From Psychromarinibacter sediminicola (GTDB taxonomy: Bacteria; Pseudomonadota; Alphaproteobacteria; Rhodobacterales; Rhodobacteraceae), in assembly GCF_029168335.1 (NCBI RefSeq), contig NZ_JARGYC010000050.1, positions 1 to 34,236 of the forward strand: a stretch of DNA of 34,236 nucleotides, written 5' to 3'. The notes beneath the pieces were generated by a model. It made no database searches, was not told the origin of the DNA, and saw only the letters and a list, made by a program, of their open reading frames with translations. The position numbers and the translations under genes are program-made. The number at the start of each line of letters is the position of its first letter. The stretch's first letter is position 1. Below are positions 27,813 to 34,236 of this stretch, one piece after another.

Positions 27813-28760
27813 TCAGTTCGCCATTTCGCCGACCGGCGTGTCCGTGAGTGCATTTACCTTCACCAGGTCCAGTGGCGGAACGTCGGCTCCGGCGTCATAG
27901 CGTTCCGCGATCGCCTGCCAGGTGCCGTTCTCGTGAAGACTCCGCAGGGCGCCGGCCAGTGCCTTCGACAGCCCGGGGTCTTCCTTCGATACGCCGATCC
28001 CCGCAAGCCCGGGGAAGAACTCGAACGATTGCTCCTGCGGCAGCTCGACGGCCTCCACACCGGGAATGGCGTCCGCCATCTGGGTCAGAACCGTATAGGT
28101 GTCCATGACGGCGTTGACCTGTCCCGACCGGAGGGCAGGCTCCTCGTTGCCCTGATACTCGTTGATCCTGATCGCGGCACTGTCGGCACAATACTTGGCG
28201 CTGGCATTCTTCACCACGTCCACGAAAATCGAGCCGAGCGAAACGCCGACGATCTGCCCGCAAAGGCTCTCCCAGTCGGAGACCTCGCTGGGGTTGCCCT
28301 CTTCAACGAGGAAGCCGATACCGGATTGATACCACGGCACCAGGTCGATGAGTTCCCGCTCGCGCTGCTCCGTCACCGATATCTGACCCCAAACGACATC
28401 GAACGTGCCGGCATCCAGACCGGGCAGCTGACCCGGCCACTGCGTGTTTCGCCACTCGAAGGTCACGCCGAGGATCTCGCCCATCGCGTGGGACAGGTCG
28501 GGCGCGATGCCCTTCGCGACGCTGGTATCGTTGACGTCCGCGAAGATCGCGGGCGGGTTGTCGAACGCCCCCGAGGCGACGATGGTCCCGGCCTCCTTGA
28601 TATCCGCGGGCAGCAAATCCCGAAGCTCGGTATCGACGTCCTGTGCAGGAGTATCCTGTGCGTGGATTGCACCGGCACTCAGCAACCCCACCGCGCATGA
28701 CAGCGCCAAGACCCTCGCGCTGTGCGACTTCAGAACCTGTTTTGTGGCATTCGATGGCAT
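27813..28760 (-). CDS. Amino-acid ABC transporter substrate-binding protein
   Basis: The 315-aa product has a Sec signal peptide (hydrophobic core about 16-30, likely cut after AIHA at 34) and a family 3 extracellular solute-binding fold. Segments such as GIAPDLSHAMGEILGV, FDVVWGQISVTEQRERELIDLV and LCGQIVGVSLGSI fit polar amino-acid binding proteins. It is the promoter-proximal gene of the transporter operon, separated from the permease by 89 nt including a hairpin. Ligand unknown. Confidence 0.92.
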   Translation of the reverse strand: MPSNATKQVLKSHSARVLALSCAVGLLSAGAIHAQDTPAQDVDTELRDLLPADIKEAGTIVASGAFDNPPAIFADVNDTSVAKGIAPDLSHAMGEILGVTFEWRNTQWPGQLPGLDAGTFDVVWGQISVTEQRERELIDLVPWYQSGIGFLVEEGNPSEVSDWESLCGQIVGVSLGSIFVDVVKNASAKYCADSAAIRINEYQGNEEPALRSGQVNAVMDTYTVLTQMADAIPGVEAVELPQEQSFEFFPGLAGIGVSKEDPGLSKALAGALRSLHENGTWQAIAERYDAGADVPPLDLVKVNALTDTPVGEMAN

Positions 28761-29157
28761 CGTTCTCGGCTCCCGTGTTGGTTCACTCTGACCCGTCTTG
28801 GGCGCGGGTTCCCGGAGTATGGTGTTTTAGACTAAGTCGTTTGGTGCGCTCAAAAATCACATTCTCATGTGACGCGGGGGCAGGATGGCCTGCCACGACG
28901 CAAATCCCCTATCGCTTTGTGATTGCAAGCGTCTTTGCGATCCCGCCTCCCCGAAGGCCCCCGGTCCTTGAGAAACCGACGGCTGTCGCGGCAGGCGGCG
29001 GGACGGCTGAAGGGGCGACTGTTTGGGCGCCCCGTCCGGCGGCGGCGCGGGCCGGATTGAGGCGACCGAGGGCCGCGAGGTGCGCCCGGTAGTCGGGGAT
29101 TCCGCGACAGCCGGGACCACGCTGTTCCCCATGTCTCCGGGCTGTACACTGTTCGGC
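28761..29157. other. Intergenic region between ABC operon and tRNA-Arg
   Basis: I see no gene here; frames in this stretch lack any recognisable feature. It must contain the ABC operon promoter. A short palindrome, CACATTCTCATGTG at 28858-28871, is a possible operator about 100 nt upstream of the binding-protein ATG. A separate 11-bp inverted repeat, GGCTGTCGCGG at 28981-28991 and its complement at 29102-29112, is of unknown meaning. Base composition turns GC-rich again after about 28870. Confidence 0.5.
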
Positions 29158-29234
29158 TGGCGACCCCTGGAGGACTCGAACCCCCAACCTGCTGATTAGA
29201 AGTCAGCTGCTCTATCCGGTTGAGCTAAGGGGCC
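29158..29234 (-). tRNA. tRNA-Arg (anticodon TCT)
   Basis: On the minus strand this 77-nt gene folds as a complete cloverleaf. The acceptor is GGCCCCT/AGGGGTC with one G-U pair, and the anticodon loop CTTCTAA sits between GCTGA and TCAGC. The T-arm GGGGG/CCTCC includes a G-U pair around the TTCGAGT loop. Discriminator G is at 29161, and CCA is encoded at 29160-29158. It reads AGA codons, rare in this GC-rich genome. Confidence 0.95.
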
Positions 29235-29333
29235 GCACCGGGACCGGAATGCCCTTGCCTCGTGGGAAAATCAAGATGAAGCGGCGGCGCGGGGCGGATT
29301 TCGTCCGCACAACCGCGCAGGTCGCGTCGGGGC

Positions 29334-29645
29334 CTAGTGCGTCCACGCGCCGCGGCGGTCGGTGGCGAAGTTCTCGCCATAGCCGCGGGCGCGGATGTTC
29401 GGCTTGCGCTTGTGCGGCTCGAAGACCTGCGCCTCGATGCCGTGCTCCTTGGCATAGTCCAGCGCCGCCTCCTTCGTCGGGAACCGCAGCCGCACCTGCG
29501 CCTGCATGTCGCCGGATGTGGTCCAGCCCATCAGCGGATCGACCTCGCGCGCCGAGTCCGGCGCGAATTCGAGGATCCACTGCTTGGTCTTGGCGGTCCC
29601 GGATTGCATCGTGTTGCGGGCGGGACGGTAGATGCGCGCAGGCAT
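29334..29645 (-). CDS. NDUFS4-type complex I accessory subunit
   Basis: The 103-aa product matches the short alphaproteobacterial homologue of mitochondrial NDUFS4 (ETC complex I conserved-region family). It begins [14 protein letters not shown] and includes [19 protein letters not shown] and a C-terminal [10 protein letters not shown]. It binds the peripheral arm of NADH:quinone oxidoreductase in related bacteria. ATG 29645 follows AGGAG and matches the family start; a longer frame up to 29708 is not needed. It stands alone between tRNA-Arg and uvrB. Confidence 0.9.
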   Translation of the reverse strand: MPARIYRPARNTMQSGTAKTKQWILEFAPDSAREVDPLMGWTTSGDMQAQVRLRFPTKEAALDYAKEHGIEAQVFEPHKRKPNIRARGYGENFATDRRGAWTH

Positions 29646-30065
29646 GGAGCTTCTCCTGTCTTCCGAACGGGATATGACAGAGAAACCGGCCGCTTCGCAA
29701 CCGCGCAATTCATCGCATCGGGGATCGGGAGGGCAAACGAGACTGCCGGCCGGTGACGTATGTCATTGAGGGGTGGGGTGGGTGCAACGCCACCGGCCGG
29801 CAGCCCGCTGCTGCTTGCCCGATCACGCTAGTCGAATCGCGCGACGGGCACAATACGAAATAAACTTTAGGTTGTTATGCGCGCTTTCTTGCCGTTGCCC
29901 CCGGGACACCGGCGGCGGGCCGGCGCCGGCGGCTCCCGCCATATCATGACAGATCCTGACGGAACGCTGTCAGCGGCCGGGGGTTGAAGCCCCAGGCGGC
30001 AGGTACAATTGTGAAACAGCCGCGGCAGCCCCCGAGTCTCTCCCAGCCTCCATCGAGTCCCCGTC
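29646..30065. other. Intergenic region upstream of uvrB
   Basis: I see no gene here. It holds the divergent promoters of the complex I accessory gene and uvrB and a perfect 13-bp inverted repeat listed separately. I did not see the alphaproteobacterial LexA box GTTC-N7-GTTC, so SOS control of uvrB is not supported from this stretch by eye. Confidence 0.5.
29743..29803. repeat. Perfect 13-bp inverted repeat, 35-nt spacer
   Basis: CTGCCGGCCGGTG at 29743-29755 and its exact reverse complement at 29791-29803. No T-run follows, so a terminator is unlikely. It lies about 100 nt upstream of the complex I accessory gene start and could be an operator pair, a hairpin in a leader, or a mobile remnant. 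Confidence 0.6.
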
Positions 30066-32261
<2,196 letters not shown>

Positions 32262-32282
32262 TACAATGCCTGATGCGGGCCG

Positions 32283-32484
32283 CTAAAGGTACTGCATATC
32301 GAGCGAAAATCTTTCGATTAAGATTTCATTCAGTCTTGATCGTGGGATTAGTAGATTGCCTTCCTTGGCCGGCCGATCTTGACAACCGAATCTGTATTCG
32401 AAGGACTGACCATCTGGATGATTATCCTTGTACCACCAAGTTCCATGTTTCTCATTCTTAATGACTTCGAACCCAAAGCAAGCT
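32283..32484 (-). pseudogene. 3' fragment of an IS-split gene (AlbA_2/Schlafen-like protein)
   Basis: On the minus strand an open frame runs from the IS target duplication to a TAG at 32283-32285 and encodes 65 residues beginning CFGFEVIKNEKHGTWWYK. It has no start codon of its own. Joined across the IS to the fragment at 33759-34145 by removing the element and one AGCT copy, it continues in the same frame (SIRPA then CFGFEV). Low GC compared with uvrB. The function of this C-terminal part is unknown, and it is too short and start-less for routine gene calls. Confidence 0.8.
32481..32484. repeat. Left target-site duplication AGCT
   Basis: AGCT flanks the left end of the IS and matches AGCT at 33759-33762 on the right. 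Because AGCT is its own reverse complement, it also looks like an extension of the inverted repeats. The 4-bp size agrees with IS5-group elements. Confidence 0.8.
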
Positions 32485-32496
32485 GAGCACCTCTAT
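32485..32496 (+). repeat. Left terminal inverted repeat of IS
   Basis: GAGCACCTCTAT, exact inverse of the right end. Confidence 0.85.
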
Positions 32497-32557
32497 TTAC
32501 CTCGCAAAATCGGCCGCTGTCTGATTCAATCCGTCTGCACGGATTTCGGAGGATCGG

Positions 32558-33634
32558 ATGGCCAAGTCGCCCGGATTATTTGACGTTGATGAGCGGCTAC
32601 GCCGGCTGAGCGATATCGGCGATCAACTTGAAGCCTATGCTGCGGTTGTGGACTTCGAAATTTTCCGGACCGATCTCGACGGAGCGTTGGATTACAGCGA
32701 TGGCGCCAAGGGCGGGCGGCCCCCCTTCGATCCCGTTATGATGTTCAAGATCCTGATCATCCAGGCGCAGAACAATCTCAGCGATGACCGCGCGGAGTTC
32801 CTGATCAACGACCGGCTGTCGTTCATGCGGTTTCTGGGGCTGGGTCTGACCGACCGGGTTCCGGATGCCAAGACGATCTGGGCCTTCCGCGAGAGGTTGA
32901 TCAAGGCCGGGGCGATCGAGGCGCTGTTTGCTCGGTTTGATCTGGCGATCCGCAAGGCCGGCTATATCCCGATGTCCGGCCAGATCGTCGATGCCAGCCT
33001 GGTGTCAGCGCCCAAGCAGCGGAATACCGAGGGCGAAAAGCAGGATGTGAAGGCCGGGCGTGTCCCCGAGGACTGGAAGGGCAATCCCGCGAAGCTGTGC
33101 CAGAAGGACATGGACGCCCGCTGGACAGTCCAGTTCGGCAAGGCCCGGGTGCGTGAAGACGGCAAGCCGCAACCCGACATCGCGATCCCGACCTTCGGCT
33201 ACAAGGCCCATACCAGCATCGACCGGCGCCACCGGTTCATCCGGAAATGGGACGTGACAGATGCCAGCCGCCATGATGGCCGGATGTTGCGGCGCGGGCT
33301 GCTTGACAGCACCAACACTGGCCAGAAGGTCTGGGCAGACAGCGCCTACCGATCGAAGCAGAACGAGCGGTTCATGGAAAAGAACGACTTCACGTCCTGC
33401 GTCCATCACCGCAAACCCAAGGGCAAACCGATGCCTGCTCATATCCGGCGCGGCAATGCCACACGATCAAGGCACAGAGCGCCGGTAGAGCATGTCTTCG
33501 CTTATCAGAAGGGGCCGATGAGGCTGGCGATCCGAACCATCGGGATTGTCCGTGCCAAAGCGAAGATCGGCCTCTCGAATATCGCCTACAACATGCACAG
33601 GCTGGTCCAGGTCAGGCGCGCAGGCGTCGCGTAG
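32558..33634 (+). CDS. IS5-family DDE transposase
   Basis: The 358-aa transposase cuts and inserts the element. The N-terminal DNA-binding region includes GGRPPFDPVMMFKILIIQ; catalytic residues are D145 in QIVDASLV, D261 in VWADSAYRS and E311 in APVEHVFAYQ, the spacing of IS5-family DDE enzymes. The Y and R downstream (YNMHRL) fit the family's C-terminal signature. GGAGG at 32548-32552 precedes the ATG. A single continuous frame, no frameshift. Confidence 0.95.
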   Translation: MAKSPGLFDVDERLRRLSDIGDQLEAYAAVVDFEIFRTDLDGALDYSDGAKGGRPPFDPVMMFKILIIQAQNNLSDDRAEFLINDRLSFMRFLGLGLTDRVPDAKTIWAFRERLIKAGAIEALFARFDLAIRKAGYIPMSGQIVDASLVSAPKQRNTEGEKQDVKAGRVPEDWKGNPAKLCQKDMDARWTVQFGKARVREDGKPQPDIAIPTFGYKAHTSIDRRHRFIRKWDVTDASRHDGRMLRRGLLDSTNTGQKVWADSAYRSKQNERFMEKNDFTSCVHHRKPKGKPMPAHIRRGNATRSRHRAPVEHVFAYQKGPMRLAIRTIGIVRAKAKIGLSNIAYNMHRLVQVRRAGVA

Positions 33635-33746
33635 GTCACAAGCGCGCCGGAGCGACCGGCCGCGCCACCCACAGCGGCTCGTCACAGAATGCCCGGGACA
33701 CGCAGCAGCCCCAACCGTCTTCGATCCCAACGCTCTGAACCCGTTG

Positions 33747-33758
33747 ATAGAGGTGCTC
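33747..33758 (-). repeat. Right terminal inverted repeat of IS
   Basis: ATAGAGGTGCTC on the plus strand, the exact inverse of the left end. Confidence 0.85.
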
Positions 33759-33762
33759 AGCT
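33759..33762. repeat. Right target-site duplication AGCT
   Basis: Second copy of the 4-bp duplication flanking the IS; one copy belongs to the original gene and restores its frame when the element is removed. Confidence 0.8.
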
Positions 33763-34148
33763 GGCCTTATTGACTGCCCTGGATTCACAACCACACCCAT
33801 TTCCGGCATGGCCACCACCCAGTCTTCGCGCCCGGAGATATGATTAAACCCTGGCATTGCGCCCCTTCCTGCGCCAAATCCCTTATACCTTCTGAACTCA
33901 AAATATGGATAAAACGCCGTAACGTCTGAGGAATTGTAAAGACTTGGCAGTATTGCGAATTTATAACTTCTTCCAGAGCGAGATCGCAACTCTACTTCCC
34001 AATCTAGATCGAGCTCAGCAACCCGCCTACGAGACATAAGGTCTTCGACATCGTAATGCTCCATTGCATATGCAGAGTCTCCAGTCCTTTTGTAGTATCT
34101 CCGGTCGTCCGGAGCCGAACTCATATGTGGCCGCCTCTCCGACAGCTA

Positions 34149-34236
34149 TGGCTGAAATTGGGTGATGGCGCCTGAGAAGGCGGCGTATCGTGGCGGGTGC
34201 TGAAGCCTGCCAGAACCTCCCGAAGGAGCGATACGC
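34149..34236 (+). other. Right-edge region, possible start of a second mobile element
   Basis: No gene fits inside. A GGAG at 34225-34228 lies near the edge, as if a start codon follows just outside the window. GCGTATCG at 34183-34190 and CGATACGC at 34229-34236 are exact complements and could fold over this site. The abrupt loss of the AlbA_2-like frame at about 34146 suggests that a second insertion begins here, but its ends are not visible. Confidence 0.35.

Larger units (their letters stand above)
32485..33758 (+). mobile_element. Complete IS5-family insertion sequence, 1274 bp
   Basis: The element starts GAGCACCTCTAT at 32485-32496 and ends with the exact complement ATAGAGGTGCTC at 33747-33758, giving 12-bp terminal inverted repeats. 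It is flanked by AGCT direct repeats. It has one transposase gene (32558-33634), 73 bp of left leader and 124 bp of right tail. Both ends are intact and the frame restored on removal has no other lesion between the fragments, so the insertion looks recent. Family assignment rests on the transposase. Confidence 0.9.
33636..34124 (-). pseudogene. Truncated AlbA_2/Schlafen-like gene with IS-encoded tail
   Basis: The native part (34145-33759) includes RPHM and YYKRTGDSAYAMEHYDVEDL, which resemble the C-terminal end of AlbA_2/Schlafen-type ATP-binding domains as I recall them. At 33759 the frame enters the IS and picks up 40 foreign residues, ending at a TGA at 33636-33638. An ATG at 34124 is the first possible start, but the frame stays open to a TAG at 34146-34148, so this ATG is probably internal to the original gene. 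Removing the IS joins it in frame to 32480-32283. Any protein made from it now would lack both ends. Confidence 0.75.

Noticed and set aside
25923-29234. Genomic island bounded by tRNA-Arg
   Set aside because: No integrase and no copy of the tRNA 3' end was found near 25923-26058, so site-specific integration is not supported.
29709-30065. SOS (LexA) box before uvrB
   Set aside because: I could not find GTTC-N7-GTTC or its complement by eye in this stretch.
32500-33680. IS ends at GCCGCTGT (32513-32520) and ACAGCGGC (33671-33678)
   Set aside because: These 8-bp complements were a first candidate, but they have no flanking duplication. The 12-bp pair at 32485 and 33758 has AGCT duplications and restores a reading frame.

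Overview
The window is a GC-rich alphaproteobacterial segment, most like the Rhodobacterales (Paracoccaceae/Roseobacter group). It reads mainly as a denitrification island. Supporting signs are the gene order norCBQDEF - Crp/Fnr regulator - hemA - cytochrome c2 - nosXLYFDZR - Crp/Fnr regulator - napEFDABC, a glycine-type ALA synthase (alphaproteobacterial heme route), an NDUFS4-type complex I accessory subunit, and clade I (Tat-exported) NosZ. All identifications come from reading the sequence and recalling families; no database was searched.

Layout. 1-336: intergenic, with a strong hairpin and a Dnr/Nnr box. 337-5740 (+): norCBQDEF, nitric oxide reductase and its maturation genes, mostly with overlapping stop/start codons. 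5730-6991 (-): a DUF4202-like gene co-transcribed with a Dnr-type regulator. 7152-8375 (+): hemA behind a palindromic box, then two facing terminators. 8530-17596 (-): nosRZDFYLX followed by a cytochrome c2 gene, i.e. nitrous oxide reductase, its copper-site assembly factors and a likely electron carrier. 17827-18474 (-): a second Crp/Fnr regulator. 18617-23150 (+): napEFDABC, periplasmic nitrate reductase, with napE starting at a TTG codon. 23394-25922 (+): a three-gene membrane glycosylation module (GT2 - Lab_N - ArnT-like). 26059-28760 (-): a polar amino-acid ABC transporter. 29158-29234 (-): tRNA-Arg(TCT). 29334-29645 (-): complex I accessory subunit. 30066-32261 (+): uvrB. 32283-34236: an accessory end where a complete IS5-family element has split a lower-GC gene.

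How it works together. Nap reduces nitrate in the periplasm with electrons from quinol via NapC, Nor reduces NO, and Nos reduces N2O. The nitrite reductase genes are not in the window and may lie to the left. Near-identical TTGAC-N4-GTCAA-type boxes precede norC, hemA, the cytochrome c2 gene, nosR and napE. Four of the five lie 65.5-67.5 nt upstream of the start codon. This suggests one Dnr/Fnr-type regulon that co-induces reductases, heme synthesis and an electron carrier.

The best-supported unusual result is at the right edge. Removing a 1274-bp IS (12-bp terminal inverted repeats) and one copy of its 4-bp AGCT duplication restores an unbroken reading frame on the minus strand. The restored product resembles the C-terminal half of AlbA_2/Schlafen-type proteins, and its 5' part also appears to be cut near 34146. 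I saw no CRISPR array, phage or convincing new defence system.
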